A DNA stretch of 64,000 nucleotides from Pseudomonas ovata (GCF_003131185.1 NZ_QFFU01000027.1:1-64000), one strand, 5' to 3'. Positions 17,869 through 27,624 are shown, counted from the first letter of the stretch. Translations and numbers: made by a program. Notes: generated by a model from the letters alone, not told the origin.

Positions 17869-19080
17869 ATGAATACCCCTTCGACCGCGCAATCCGGTAG
17901 CTGGCTTGGCGTGATTGCGCTGGCGCTGGCAGCCTTTATCTTCAACACCACTGAATTTGTGCCCATCGGCCTGCTGAGCAATATCGGCCAGAGCTTCGAC
18001 ATGAGCACCGCGCAAGTCGGCCTGATGCTGACCATCTATGCCTGGGTGGTGTCGCTGATGTCACTGCCAATGATGCTCATCACCCGCAATATCGAGCGGC
18101 GCAAGCTGCTGATTGCCCTGTTCGTGTTGTTCATCCTCAGCCACATGGTCTCGGCCACCGCCAACAGCTTTGGTGTATTGCTGGCCAGCCGGGTCGGCAT
18201 TGCCTTTGCGCATGCGGTGTTCTGGTCGATCACCGCCTCGCTGGCCGTGCGCATTGCGCCGCCTGGCAAACAGGTCCAGGCGCTGGGCCTGCTGGCGACC
18301 GGCACTTCGCTGGCGATGGTGCTGGGCATTCCGCTGGGGCGGATTCTTGGCGAAGCCCTGGGCTGGCGCACCACCTTCATGGCCATTGCCGGGGTCTCGG
18401 CCCTGACCCTGCTGATGATCTGGCGCGCGCTGCCGGCACTGCCCAGTCAGAATTCCGGCTCCTTGCGCAGCCTGCCGATGCTGTTCAAGCGGCCACGGCT
18501 GATGGTGCTCTATGCACTGACCGCCACGGTGGTGACCGCGCACTTCACCGCCTACACCTACATCGAGCCGTTCGCCCAGAACGTCGCCCGGCTGCCCGGC
18601 GAGATGACCACCTTGCTGCTGTTGCTGTTCGGTGGCGCCGGTATTGTCGGCTCGATCATTTTCAGCCTGTTCAGCAGCCGCTACCCCAATGGCCTGCTGA
18701 TCGGCACCATCAGCGTGCTGGCGCTGTGCCTGATGCTGATGCTGCCCATGTCCGGCAGTGCCGGCGCGATCGGCACGCTGAGCGTGGTGTGGGGCGTGGC
18801 GATGATGTGTTTCGGGCTGGTCCAGCAATCGCGGGTACTGACCCTGGCGCCAGACGCCACCGACGTGGCGATGTCGCTGTTCTCGGGAATCTTCAATATC
18901 GGTATCGGCGGCGGTGCCCTGTTGGGCAGCGTGGTCAGCAGCCAGCTGGGTGTGGCCAATGTCGGCATCATCGGCGGCATGCTGGCCGTGGCCGGCCTGC
19001 TGCTGTGCTGCCTGGCCACCTACCACTTCGGCAAGCAAGACGCAGGAGCGGCTTCAGCTACGAACCTGCGCGATGCCTGA
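17869..19080 (+). CDS. sotB: sugar efflux transporter of the MFS (SotB-like)
   Basis: This 403-residue MFS protein with about twelve helices starts with the hallmark LAAFIFNTTEFVPIGLLSNIG of the SotB/YdeA drug and sugar efflux group. The family exports arabinose, IPTG and similar sugars. I chose the ATG at 17869 (MNTPSTAQSGSW); AGAGG is about 13 bases upstream, which is long. The open frame back to 17752 encodes Arg-rich non-membrane sequence and is rejected. The gene has no evident operon partner. Confidence 0.88.
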   Translation: MNTPSTAQSGSWLGVIALALAAFIFNTTEFVPIGLLSNIGQSFDMSTAQVGLMLTIYAWVVSLMSLPMMLITRNIERRKLLIALFVLFILSHMVSATANSFGVLLASRVGIAFAHAVFWSITASLAVRIAPPGKQVQALGLLATGTSLAMVLGIPLGRILGEALGWRTTFMAIAGVSALTLLMIWRALPALPSQNSGSLRSLPMLFKRPRLMVLYALTATVVTAHFTAYTYIEPFAQNVARLPGEMTTLLLLLFGGAGIVGSIIFSLFSSRYPNGLLIGTISVLALCLMLMLPMSGSAGAIGTLSVVWGVAMMCFGLVQQSRVLTLAPDATDVAMSLFSGIFNIGIGGGALLGSVVSSQLGVANVGIIGGMLAVAGLLLCCLATYHFGKQDAGAASATNLRDA

Positions 19081-19085
19081 ATGCT

Positions 19086-19215
19086 GGTAGGAGCCCGCTT
19101 GGCGTGTGCCGCACTTGGACGACCGGCTGCGTAGCAGTCGTAAAATTGCAGCGTTTCACAGATTTCTGCGAGCGCTTCGCACTCGGTCGTCCGAGTGCGG
19201 CCCGAAGTCGGTCCT
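19086..19215. repeat. REPIN-like inverted repeat, diverged copy
   Basis: Arms GCCGCACTTGGACGACC (19108-19124) and GGTCGTCCGAGTGCGGC (19185-19201) flank a spacer reading GGCTGCGTAGCAGTCGTAAAATTGC...CTGCGAGCGC. The same spacer recurs at about 30012-30235, 41902-42012 and 52816-52925. In this copy the outer arms have changed together, so base pairing is kept although the sequence differs from the GCGCGCTTGCCCGCGACC arms elsewhere. Confidence 0.8.
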
Positions 19216-19221
19216 GCAGGC

Positions 19222-19941
19222 TCAGCCCTTGAGCCGGCCCAGCCATTCCAGCGATGTGCGCCAGATGCAGATCCCCAGGAAATACGCCGACATCAGCGCC
19301 CAGACCCCCAGCACCAGCGGGCTTTCATGAGGGTGGCTGACAATCAGCCAGCCACTGCTGACCAGCCACACGGTGGTCACGGCAATGTTGATCGGCATGA
19401 AGCGACGCACGCGAAACGGATGCAGGAACTTCATGCGCGTCAATGTCAGCAGGGCCAGGCCGACGATGGTCAGGAAGCTCATCCACGGCGACGGTGAGAG
19501 AATGAACATACACAGCGCCACCACGTTCCACGCAGCCGGAAAGCCCTGGAAATAGTTGTCCTTGCTCTTCATGTCGACGTTGCAGAAACAGAACAGCGAC
19601 GACACCAGGATCGTCGAGATGCTCAGCAGCAGCGTGTAGTCCGGCAAGGGAATGTAGCGATAGATGAACAGCGCCGGAATGAACACATAGGTCAGGTAGT
19701 CGATCACCAGGTCCAGCGTCGAGCCGTCGAAATGCGGCAGCACCGAATGGGTGTTGACCTTGCGCGCCAGCGAGCCGTCCACGCCGTCGACGATCAGGGC
19801 GATGCCCAGCCAGAGCAGGCAGGCCTTGGGTTGGTTTTCGAACAGGGCGATGGTGGCCAGAAAGGCCAGGACCACGCCAGTAGCAGTAAAACCGTGGGCG
19901 CCCCAGGCATTGAGCCTGGCGATACGTGGATGCGATAGCAC
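19222..19941 (-). CDS. pcs: phosphatidylcholine synthase
   Basis: This 239-residue integral membrane protein has several hydrophobic helices and the CDP-alcohol phosphotransferase motif. The visible positions are Asp52, Asp55-Gly56, Ala59-Arg60, Gly73, Asp77 and Asp81, an exact fit to D-x2-DG-x2-AR-xn-G-x3-D-x3-D. The sequence (DGVDGSLARKV, PHFDGSTLDLVIDYL) is that of Pcs. Pcs condenses choline with CDP-diacylglycerol to make phosphatidylcholine in the inner membrane. The gene is convergent with sotB across a REPIN, and the next minus-strand gene lies 75 bp upstream. Confidence 0.9.
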   Translation of the reverse strand: MLSHPRIARLNAWGAHGFTATGVVLAFLATIALFENQPKACLLWLGIALIVDGVDGSLARKVNTHSVLPHFDGSTLDLVIDYLTYVFIPALFIYRYIPLPDYTLLLSISTILVSSLFCFCNVDMKSKDNYFQGFPAAWNVVALCMFILSPSPWMSFLTIVGLALLTLTRMKFLHPFRVRRFMPINIAVTTVWLVSSGWLIVSHPHESPLVLGVWALMSAYFLGICIWRTSLEWLGRLKG

Positions 19942-20016
19942 GGGGGTGGTCTCCAGAAACGGTGCCAGAAATCCTGGCCAGTCAGCAGTTATCGACCGGG
20001 CAAGGGGCCATAAGGT

Positions 20017-22011
20017 TCAGCGATGGGGTTGCCCGGATGCGTTTGACCATTGGCCATCCGGGCTTTCCCGGTCTTGCTCCAGCTCCACGAAACGGGTCGG
20101 TGGCATGCCATTGGCATTGAGCTGGTAGATTCTGGTCGGCTGCCCCGTGGTGTCGAAGAACACCTGGCCGAGCCCGGCCGAGTTCCACAACCGCTCACCG
20201 GCCTTGCTGTGCTCGGGCACCCGCGGGATCACCTTCATCAGGCGGCGCTTGGTGAACCAGTTCAGCGGTGAACGCGGAGAGTATAGCCAGCGGTTGAGGC
20301 GGTCAAAGGTATCGAGCAGGCGCCTTGGAAATTCGTTCTTGATGCCGCTGCTGGTGATCTGCCAGATGTGCGGCGTGCCCTTGCGTTCGCGGATCAGCAC
20401 TTCGTAGACGAACGAATAATGCACGTCCCCCGACAGGATCACGTAATTGCCCGGCGTGCGCGAATGGCGAAAGATATTCAGGATCGCCGGTGCCGCCCCG
20501 CGATGCGCCATCCAGTTCTCGGCGTCCACCAGCAAGGGATAGCCGCACCAACTGAACACCCGCTGGATGGCCTCGATCAGCTTGACGCCGAACACCGGTG
20601 CCGGCGATACGATAATGGCGCTCTTGTGGTCGAGCAGTTCCTGTTGCAGCTCGCACAAGGCTTCCCAGTCCATCAGCCCCGACGGCTGGCTCAGATTGAA
20701 CTCGCTGCGCCAGCGCCGGGTACGGGTGTCGAGCACCACCAGCGCAGGCTCGGTCGGCATCACATAGTGCCAGCGCTCGAAACGCAGCAGATCATTGATC
20801 AAGGCATCCAGCGCCGCGCTGTCGAGCAGGCCACCGTTGTCGACGGCATCACGGCTCAAGGTCTGTAGCTGTTGCAGCGGCTCGTCGAAGGCGTCGGGGT
20901 TGTTGCCCCAGCCCTGGCACAACAGGTAGGCCACCAGCGCATTGCCGATGATGCGCCGCGAGAACGGATGCCCGTAGGCGGTTTCTTCCCAGCTGGCCGA
21001 CAGGTTCCAGTCGTCGGTCACATCATGGTCGTCGAAGATCATCAGGCATTGCAGGTGCGCCATGACCCGTGCCACATCGCCCAGGTTGTCGCGAAAGGCA
21101 TCAATGACCTCCTGCTCCTGGACGTAGCACGTGTGTTCGTCAGGCGTCAGCTCAGGCAGGTCCGGGTCGATCAGCGTCCAGGGCACCGGCGACCAGACCA
21201 GCAGGTACATGGCCATGATCTCGCCCAGGGTCACCAGGTGATTGCCGGCATTGCTGCTGGTGAACACCGGTTTGCTGACGCCGCCAAAGAACCGGTCGCG
21301 CAGGGTCTCGTTGCTCTTGAGCGCCGGCAGCAGCTCGGCGCGCTCGTAATAACTGGCCTCGTGGGCGTAGAGCGCGACGCTGTCTTCGACGATCGCGCCA
21401 TCAAGCTTTTCATCGAACAGCCCCAGGCGTTCGATCAGCGCATGGATGGCCCTCAGCGTAGGGCCTGCGACGTCATCGGCATACACCTGGTCGCCGCTCA
21501 TCATCAACAGGGCCGGGCGCTGCGAGGGGATGGGCGTCTCGGCCAGCAGCCGGTCAGCGCACAGCAGACCATCCAGAGAAGGATGGTGCGGCTTGCGGCA
21601 AGAGCCATGCAACATATGGTCGATGCGGCTGCGAATCACGAAGTTGGGCAGTTTCGCGCCGGCATACAACAGGTGCGGTGCCCAGTCGGTGATCGATGGC
21701 CGAGCATCGTCGGTCAGCAGGTCGTAGTCGATCTGCGTGTCGCAGGGCAACGGCGTGTCCAGCGTCAGGTCGATCAGGTGCACGAATGCATGCTGGCCGA
21801 CGGCAATGACCTTGCAGCGGTCGCCGTCCAGCGCATGGTCAAGCTGCTGCACCTGGCCCTGGGCATCGGTGTAGGTCAGGCGCAAGGTCAGGTCGATGCT
21901 GCGTGAGCCCGCCAGCCAGAACACCAGGCGTCCGCTTTCCTGACGACGCAGGATAGGGCCGGCCAGGACGGTTGGCAGGGCAGGGCTTGAAGGACTGGGC
22001 GTGGCGGACAT
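20017..22011 (-). CDS. PhoD-like alkaline phosphatase D family protein
   Basis: This 664-residue protein belongs to the metallophosphatase PhoD-like group. Visible landmarks are LLMMSGDQVYADDV (metal-binding Asp), MIFDDHDVTDDWN and YVILSGDVHYSFVYE with the late His ligand. There is no signal peptide or Tat motif, so it may be cytoplasmic, unlike secreted PhoD. The likely activity is phosphodiester or phosphomonoester hydrolysis. I chose the ATG at 22011 (MSATPSPSSP); a TTG 24 bp upstream keeps the frame open. Neither start has a clear Shine-Dalgarno. Confidence 0.85.
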   Translation of the reverse strand: MSATPSPSSPALPTVLAGPILRRQESGRLVFWLAGSRSIDLTLRLTYTDAQGQVQQLDHALDGDRCKVIAVGQHAFVHLIDLTLDTPLPCDTQIDYDLLTDDARPSITDWAPHLLYAGAKLPNFVIRSRIDHMLHGSCRKPHHPSLDGLLCADRLLAETPIPSQRPALLMMSGDQVYADDVAGPTLRAIHALIERLGLFDEKLDGAIVEDSVALYAHEASYYERAELLPALKSNETLRDRFFGGVSKPVFTSSNAGNHLVTLGEIMAMYLLVWSPVPWTLIDPDLPELTPDEHTCYVQEQEVIDAFRDNLGDVARVMAHLQCLMIFDDHDVTDDWNLSASWEETAYGHPFSRRIIGNALVAYLLCQGWGNNPDAFDEPLQQLQTLSRDAVDNGGLLDSAALDALINDLLRFERWHYVMPTEPALVVLDTRTRRWRSEFNLSQPSGLMDWEALCELQQELLDHKSAIIVSPAPVFGVKLIEAIQRVFSWCGYPLLVDAENWMAHRGAAPAILNIFRHSRTPGNYVILSGDVHYSFVYEVLIRERKGTPHIWQITSSGIKNEFPRRLLDTFDRLNRWLYSPRSPLNWFTKRRLMKVIPRVPEHSKAGERLWNSAGLGQVFFDTTGQPTRIYQLNANGMPPTRFVELEQDRESPDGQWSNASGQPHR

Positions 22012-22134
22012 CCGGTTGTGGTCTCGGGTGTTCAAGGCCCGCGATCTTAACCCGAGTGGTGTGAAAATTTCCTAGGCGATTGTGGGCGCAACGATCCGAT
22101 TACGTGAAAATTCTATAAAAATTTCCGAATGGCC

Positions 22135-22161
22135 TGTATTCCGCGCCATGGCAGCCGATAA
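22135..22161 (+). promoter_or_regulatory. possible flagellar sigma (FliA) promoter of the chemoreceptor gene
   Basis: GCCGATAA at 22154-22161 is a perfect match to the sigma-28 -10 consensus. It lies about 60 bases before a chemoreceptor start. The position 15 bases upstream reads TGTA rather than TAAA, so the -35 is weak. FliA control is usual for chemoreceptors; here it is inferred. Confidence 0.45.
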
Positions 22162-22222
22162 GGCCATTACCGCTTTTAACCCCAAGCGCATTTACCTACG
22201 CCGGTCTTTGAAGGATTCAAGC

Positions 22223-23863
22223 ATGAACTGGTTTTACAACGCCAAACTCTCGACCAAGCTCCTCATATCCTTTGCGCTGTGCGCATTCATTACGCTGGCT
22301 GTGGGGCTGATCGGCAGTCGCGGTATCAGTGAGCTTTCCTCAAGCCTCAAGCAGGTGTTCGCCAACAACCTGGTGTCGGTCAGCAAGACCAACGAGACCA
22401 AGACCAGCACCGTGGCGCAGAACCGCGACCTGTATCGCCTGCTGTCGGCCGTGGCCGTCAATGCCCCGCCGGCCGATCGCGAGCGCATCATCACGCGTCT
22501 GCGTGATAACCGCGCCTCGGCCGAAAAAGCGTTTGCCCAGTACCGCATTACACCGCTGGCCGACGACGAGCGTGCGGCTGCCGCCAAGATGGAAGTGGAC
22601 TGGCCGGCGTATCAGGCCATGATCGACCGTGCCCTGAACCTGGTGTCCAGTGGTGACCTTAATGCTGCACGGGCACTGATCGACGGCGAAGTGCTCCAGG
22701 CGTTCACGCGCATCAGCGATGAGCTGACCCTCATGGTCGACTCCAACAACCGCCAGGCCAGTGAAGGTGCCGCAGACGCCGAGGCGCAGGAAACGGCGGC
22801 CAAGCGCAACCTGTACATCGGCATCGCCGTGGCCTTCCTGGCCGCCTTTGGCCTTGGCATGTTCATCAGCCGCCTGATCAGCACGCCGATCGCCACCGCG
22901 GTGGCCAGCGCCCAGCGCGTGGCCAGCGGTGACCTGACCCAGCCGATCACCAGCACCCGTCTCGACGAAGCCGGTCAGTTGCTGACGGCGCTGGGCAGCA
23001 TGCAGAGCGGCCTGAAAGGCACCATCCAGCAGATCGCCAGTGCTGCTGACCAACTGGCCTCTGCCGCCGAAGAGCTCAATGCCGTCACCGAAGAAAGCAG
23101 CCGTGGCCTGACCCGCCAGAACGACGAAATCCAGCTGGCGGCCACTGCCGTGAACGAGATGACGGCGGCCGTCGAAGAAGTGGCCCGCAATGCCATCTCC
23201 ACCTCTGACGCCTCCAGGGTCACCAGCGCCGAAGCGGCCAGTGGTCGTGATCAGGCCCGAGAGGCGGTCAAGGCCATCGATACGGTCAGCAACGAGATTT
23301 CCAGCTCCACCGTTCAGGTCGAAGAACTGGCCGGTCAGGTGCGTGAGATCGGCAAGGTGCTGGACGTGATTCGCGGCATTGCCGAGCAGACCAACCTGCT
23401 GGCCCTCAACGCCGCCATCGAAGCGGCCCGTGCCGGCGAGCAAGGCCGTGGTTTTGCCGTGGTCGCCGATGAGGTCCGTGCCCTGGCGGCCCGTACCCAG
23501 GCGTCCACCGGCGAGATCGAAGCCATGATCAGCTCGGTGCAGAGCAGTGCCGACCAGGCCGTGCGGGCCATGGGCAACAGCCGCAGCCTGGCCAGCGACA
23601 CCCAGTCCCTGGCCCAGGCCACCGGTCAGTCCCTGGAACGCATCGCGCACAGCATCGCGCAGATCAACGACCGCAACATGCTGATCGCCACCGCTTCCGA
23701 AGAGCAGGCCCACGTCGCCCGTGAAGTGGACCGTAACCTGGTCAATATCCAGGACCTCTCGACCCAGACCGCCGCCGGTGCCAACCAGACCAGCGCCTCC
23801 AGCCAGGAACTGTCACGCCTGGCCGTGTCGTTCAACGGGCTGGTGAGCCAGTTCCGCCTGTAG
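22223..23863 (+). CDS. methyl-accepting chemotaxis protein
   Basis: This 546-residue chemoreceptor has a first transmembrane helix at about residues 10-32 (LLISFALCAFITLAVGLIG) and a four-helix-bundle periplasmic domain to about residue 188. A second helix (IGIAVAFLAAFGLGMFI), HAMP and a signalling domain with QTNLLALNAAIEAARAGEQG follow. I chose the ATG at 22223 because AAGGA lies 8 bases upstream; the frame is open back to 22082 but that part covers the putative promoter. The C-terminus FNGLVSQFRL carries no NWETF-type CheR tether. Confidence 0.94.
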   Translation: MNWFYNAKLSTKLLISFALCAFITLAVGLIGSRGISELSSSLKQVFANNLVSVSKTNETKTSTVAQNRDLYRLLSAVAVNAPPADRERIITRLRDNRASAEKAFAQYRITPLADDERAAAAKMEVDWPAYQAMIDRALNLVSSGDLNAARALIDGEVLQAFTRISDELTLMVDSNNRQASEGAADAEAQETAAKRNLYIGIAVAFLAAFGLGMFISRLISTPIATAVASAQRVASGDLTQPITSTRLDEAGQLLTALGSMQSGLKGTIQQIASAADQLASAAEELNAVTEESSRGLTRQNDEIQLAATAVNEMTAAVEEVARNAISTSDASRVTSAEAASGRDQAREAVKAIDTVSNEISSSTVQVEELAGQVREIGKVLDVIRGIAEQTNLLALNAAIEAARAGEQGRGFAVVADEVRALAARTQASTGEIEAMISSVQSSADQAVRAMGNSRSLASDTQSLAQATGQSLERIAHSIAQINDRNMLIATASEEQAHVAREVDRNLVNIQDLSTQTAAGANQTSASSQELSRLAVSFNGLVSQFRL

Positions 23864-23908
23864 GCGTGACCGGGGCGGCGTTATATCCGGTTACCGGACA
23901 GACGCCGC

Positions 23909-25315
23909 CTAGCCCTCCTGACGGGTTTCCATCGCCACCCTGTAAACCCGCCAGGTACAGCGCCCCGCCGATTTTGCCTGGTACAACGCCGTATCGCTCA
24001 TGCGTAACAGCTCAAGGGCGCTGCTGGCGTGCTGCGGCGCCAGAGCGATGCCAATGCTGGTACCCAGCCTCACGTTGCCGGTGGGCAGCTCGACAGGGGC
24101 GCGCAGGGCGTCGATGATCTGTGCACAGAGGCGCTCAATGTCCGGCAAGCCGGGTGCGTCCGGCCAGACCATGATGAACTCGTCGCCACCGAAGCGCGCC
24201 ATCATGCCGTGTGCCGGCGTCATGTCGCGCAGTCGCTGTGCCACGTCTTGTAATACCCGGTCGCCTGCGGCGTGGCCCAGCGCATCATTGATCGGCTTGA
24301 AACCGTCCAGGTCCAGACTCAGTACCGCCAGCCGTTGCAGGCCATCACGCTCCAGGTGGCGGGTCAGGAACTGATCGAGCTGGTAGCGGTTGGGCAATCC
24401 GGTCAGAAAGTCATGCTGCGACAAGTGCCGGATTTCAGCGAACTGCGCCTCCAATTGGCGCGCCGACGCCATGGCATGGCGCACCAGCACCGTCAGGACC
24501 CCGATCAGCGCCAGGACGCCAGCGATGAACACCGGCAGTGTCTGGCCAAGCAAATGCATGCCGGGGGTCGGCGGTGTCCAGTTCAGATGAATGTCCGAAT
24601 CCAGCAACCGCATCGATTGCAGGCGGGGCAGCGGCCGTGGCGACACCGTCAGCTCTGGCAGGCCATAGGTTTCGCTCAGACGTTCCAGTTTGTCCTGGCT
24701 CAGGACCGAGACCAGAATCATGACCGAGGCCGGGCCGGGCGTTCTTTGCAGGGCCGGATCCCAGCCTGGTGTAATGGCCGAGGCGGCTGCCAGCGCCGCC
24801 ACCCCCCCGACCCTGAACGCCTGCACGACGCTGGTATCGTTGCGGTCGGCCTCACGCGCGGCCACCAACAGGGCGTGCAGGTCACCTTGCAGCCAGTCGC
24901 CGGCCTGCACGCTGGCGGCCTTGCCGTCGATCACCGTGTACACCGTGCGGTCCTGGGCATTGACCACGAACACGCCGTTATAGCCATATAGCTCGTAGGG
25001 AATGTCGCCGACATTGCGTTGCTCGTCGGCCCAGACCTTGTCCACCTCCAGGTGCAGGTTTTTGTAGGCCTCGCCCCATTTGCTGTAGTTGATGATATTC
25101 AGGCCCACTTCGTTGCGCACCTGCTCCACCGTACGGGCAATGAACATGCGCGAGCGTTGCTGCACGTCGGCGTCCTGGCTCAGGGCGGTCTTTACCAACA
25201 GGTAGCAGCCCAGCACGATCAGCAGCGACAAGGCCATGATCGCCGGGAGCAGGCGCCAGATCAGCGGGTGGCTGTGACGCAGCGCGAACCATCGAGCCAG
25301 AATGGGTTTGAGCAT
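23909..25315 (-). CDS. membrane diguanylate cyclase with CHASE4-like sensor
   Basis: This 468-residue protein has an N-terminal membrane helix (residues 21-42) and a periplasmic CHASE4-like domain (NYSKWGEAYKNL and YGYNGVFVVN are typical). A second helix near residue 258 and a C-terminal GGDEF domain follow. The active-site RFGGDEF motif is intact and DFLTGLPNRYQL opens the domain, so synthesis of cyclic di-GMP is expected. An RxxD product-inhibition site is not obvious. It is a single gene with the start at 25315 and no strong Shine-Dalgarno. Confidence 0.9.
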   Translation of the reverse strand: MLKPILARWFALRHSHPLIWRLLPAIMALSLLIVLGCYLLVKTALSQDADVQQRSRMFIARTVEQVRNEVGLNIINYSKWGEAYKNLHLEVDKVWADEQRNVGDIPYELYGYNGVFVVNAQDRTVYTVIDGKAASVQAGDWLQGDLHALLVAAREADRNDTSVVQAFRVGGVAALAAASAITPGWDPALQRTPGPASVMILVSVLSQDKLERLSETYGLPELTVSPRPLPRLQSMRLLDSDIHLNWTPPTPGMHLLGQTLPVFIAGVLALIGVLTVLVRHAMASARQLEAQFAEIRHLSQHDFLTGLPNRYQLDQFLTRHLERDGLQRLAVLSLDLDGFKPINDALGHAAGDRVLQDVAQRLRDMTPAHGMMARFGGDEFIMVWPDAPGLPDIERLCAQIIDALRAPVELPTGNVRLGTSIGIALAPQHASSALELLRMSDTALYQAKSAGRCTWRVYRVAMETRQEG

Positions 25316-25788
25316 GAGGACACCTGAAAGACAATGACAAACATCGGCAGGACTCCTTTCCTTGCAGGTTCTTTAATCGGCCTTGAATGAAAAAAATTGA
25401 TAGCGATGAGCTATCATAATCGCCTGACTGCAGAGGGACCACCCGTTATCATGCGGCTTTTTGCCGTCAATCGAATGTCAGCGATCTTCATGCAGAACAG
25501 GTTATTCCAACGACTGTCTGAATTATTGGATCCTATCTTTGCTGTCCAGGTCATGGGCCGGTGCCATTGGGCCGAAACTTAGTTCTTCTCCTGCTGTTCT
25601 ATTATGTTGCCTGTCCAAGCATTGCTTAACATCGTCATTGTCCAGACGACAACCTGCCATGATCGTGCAGGCGGTTCATCAAATGTCGATCAGGCTTGAG
25701 AAGCACTGGTAACAAGGCCAGAATGCGCATTTTGTGCGTGCGGCGAATTACCGTTTTTACGCAGCCGAATCCCGGGGGAAATGTAATC
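25316..25788. other. gene-free stretch before the KaiC-like gene
   Basis: I see no convincing gene in these 473 bases. A short dyad GATAG-7-CTATC at 25398-25414 sits in an A-rich segment and could be part of a promoter for either divergent gene. The segment 25443-25720 is less GC-rich than its surroundings and holds only short shadow ORFs. It may carry the promoter and leader of the KaiC-like operon. Confidence 0.4.
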
Positions 25789-27234
25789 TTGAACCAGCTA
25801 AAACGCCTTCAGAGCGGAGTCGAAGGACTTGACGAGCTGCTGAAGGGAGGGTTCGTTTCAGGATCCTCCTACATCATTCAAGGGCGCCCTGGCTCGGGTA
25901 AAACCATTCTGGCCAACCAGATCGGTTTCAATCATGTACGCGATGGTGGTCGCGTGTTGTTCGCCACGCTGCTGGCCGAACCCCACGAGCGACTGTTTCA
26001 GTTTCTCTCGACACTGAGCTTTTTCGACAAGACCCGCATCGGTGAAGAGATCCAGTTCATCAGCGCGTTCGACACCATGGAAAACGAAGGACTCGATGAA
26101 GTGGTCAAGCTGCTGCGCCGGGAAATTTCCCGCCAGAAGTCCACGGTCATGATTCTCGACGGGCTGCTCAATGCCCGCTCCAAGGCTGATTCGCCCCTCA
26201 ACACCAAGCGCTTTATCTCCGAACTGCAAGGCCATGCCGCCTTTGCCGGTTGCACCGTATTTTTCCTGACCAGCTCCCAGCTCGACGACGGCAGTCCGGA
26301 ACACACCATGGTCGACGGTGTGCTGGAACTGGGCGAAGAACAGGTCGGTGCCCGCCAGATGCGTCGCATCCGCATGCGCAAGACCCGTGGCAGCGCCGCG
26401 CTGGCGGGCGATCATGAGTGCGAGATCACCGATGACGGCCTGGTCATCTATCCGCGCCTGGAAAGCACCATTACCCATTCGGCCATGCGCGACAGTGCTG
26501 AAATTTCGCTTATCCCCAGCGGCATTGCCTCGCTCGACCCCTTCATCAGCGGCGGCCTGATGTCGTCCTCGGTGTCGCTGATCATGGGGCCGTCCGGTTC
26601 GGGCAAGACGTCGTTCGGAATCAATTTTCTTTCCGAGTCGACAGCCGAAGAGCCAGGGCTGTATTTCGGCTTCTACGAATCCCCCCAGCGCTTGCGTTTG
26701 AAAGCCAAGGCCTTGGGGCGTGATTTCGAAGCGCTGGAAGAGTCCGGTGCGTTGACCCTGGTATGGCGCTCGATCGCCACCGAGAAGGTCGACAAGCTGG
26801 CGCTTGAATTACTGCGCCTGGTCGAGCAGAAGTCCATCAAGCGGGTGTTCATCGACAGCCTCGGTGGCATGGCCAGAACAGCCGCCGACAAATCGCGGCT
26901 CCTTGATCTGTATACGGCCCTGATGAGCGAGCTGCGCAGCCGAAATGTCACGGTCCTGGCTTCCTGGGAGGTACGCAGCATTCTGGGCGAGGTCATCGAT
27001 GCACCGGCTTCCGACCTGTCCGGCATCGTCGATAACCTGCTGCTGGTCCGATTCGCAGAGACAGAGGCTGAACTTAAGCGGCACCTGTCCATCCTTAAAG
27101 TCAGGGACAGTAATTATGATCCTGCCCTTCTAGAGCTCGTGATAGATCATCAGGGCGTAGGCGTTCGTAAGGCTTTTTCTCATGTATCTGACGACGAAAG
27201 TAGCGCAATTGCTCGACCGTCATCTCGCTCATGA
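25789..27234 (+). CDS. KaiC-like double RecA-type ATPase
   Basis: This 481-residue protein has two tandem KaiC domains, with Walker A motifs GRPGSGKT (residues 32-39) and GPSGSGKT (267-274). KaiC of cyanobacteria has a catalytic Glu-Glu pair after each P-loop. Here the first position reads FATLLAEPHE and the second YFGFYESPQR, so the pair is lost in domain 1 and only one Glu remains in domain 2. I chose the TTG at 25789 because GGGGGA lies 9 bases upstream and the protein then starts NQLKRLQSGVEGLDELLKGG, the expected domain start. A CheY-like regulator follows 24 bp later, which suggests a signalling or stress pair rather than a clock. Confidence 0.85.
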   Translation: MNQLKRLQSGVEGLDELLKGGFVSGSSYIIQGRPGSGKTILANQIGFNHVRDGGRVLFATLLAEPHERLFQFLSTLSFFDKTRIGEEIQFISAFDTMENEGLDEVVKLLRREISRQKSTVMILDGLLNARSKADSPLNTKRFISELQGHAAFAGCTVFFLTSSQLDDGSPEHTMVDGVLELGEEQVGARQMRRIRMRKTRGSAALAGDHECEITDDGLVIYPRLESTITHSAMRDSAEISLIPSGIASLDPFISGGLMSSSVSLIMGPSGSGKTSFGINFLSESTAEEPGLYFGFYESPQRLRLKAKALGRDFEALEESGALTLVWRSIATEKVDKLALELLRLVEQKSIKRVFIDSLGGMARTAADKSRLLDLYTALMSELRSRNVTVLASWEVRSILGEVIDAPASDLSGIVDNLLLVRFAETEAELKRHLSILKVRDSNYDPALLELVIDHQGVGVRKAFSHVSDDESSAIARPSSRS

Positions 27235-27258
27235 CTTATCGGGTGGGGTGGGCTTGAT

Positions 27259-27621
27259 ATGAGCACGATTTTAATCGTCGATGATGAATATCTGATTGCC
27301 GAGATCCTCAGCTTTGCGCTGGAGGATGAAGGCTACCTCACCGTTACGGCCGGCAGTGGCTCCCGGGCATTGACCATCCTGGACCGGGAGCGGCCTCATC
27401 TGATCATTACCGATTACATGATGCCGGGAATGAACGGCATCGAGTTTGCGGAAGCGGCACGGTGCAACAAGCAGTTCGAGACCGTGCCGATCATCCTGAT
27501 GAGCGGCGCCCAGGCACACCTGGGGGTCTCGCGTCCCGACCTGTTTGCAGCCGTCTATGAAAAGCCGTTCGACATCGGACTGATGGTCCAGAACGTCAAG
27601 CGGCTGCTCGGCGGGCTTTAG
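27259..27621 (+). CDS. single-domain response regulator (CheY-like)
   Basis: This 120-residue receiver domain has no output domain. The acidic pair is in VDDEY (residues 8-10), the phosphoacceptor Asp is in IITDYMMPGMNG, and the conserved Lys is in YEKPFD. It lies 24 bp behind the KaiC-like gene, so the two are probably cotranscribed. A histidine kinase partner is not visible here. Phospho-signal input to or from the KaiC-like ATPase is an inference from pairing. Confidence 0.92.
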   Translation: MSTILIVDDEYLIAEILSFALEDEGYLTVTAGSGSRALTILDRERPHLIITDYMMPGMNGIEFAEAARCNKQFETVPIILMSGAQAHLGVSRPDLFAAVYEKPFDIGLMVQNVKRLLGGL

Positions 27622-27624
27622 GCT

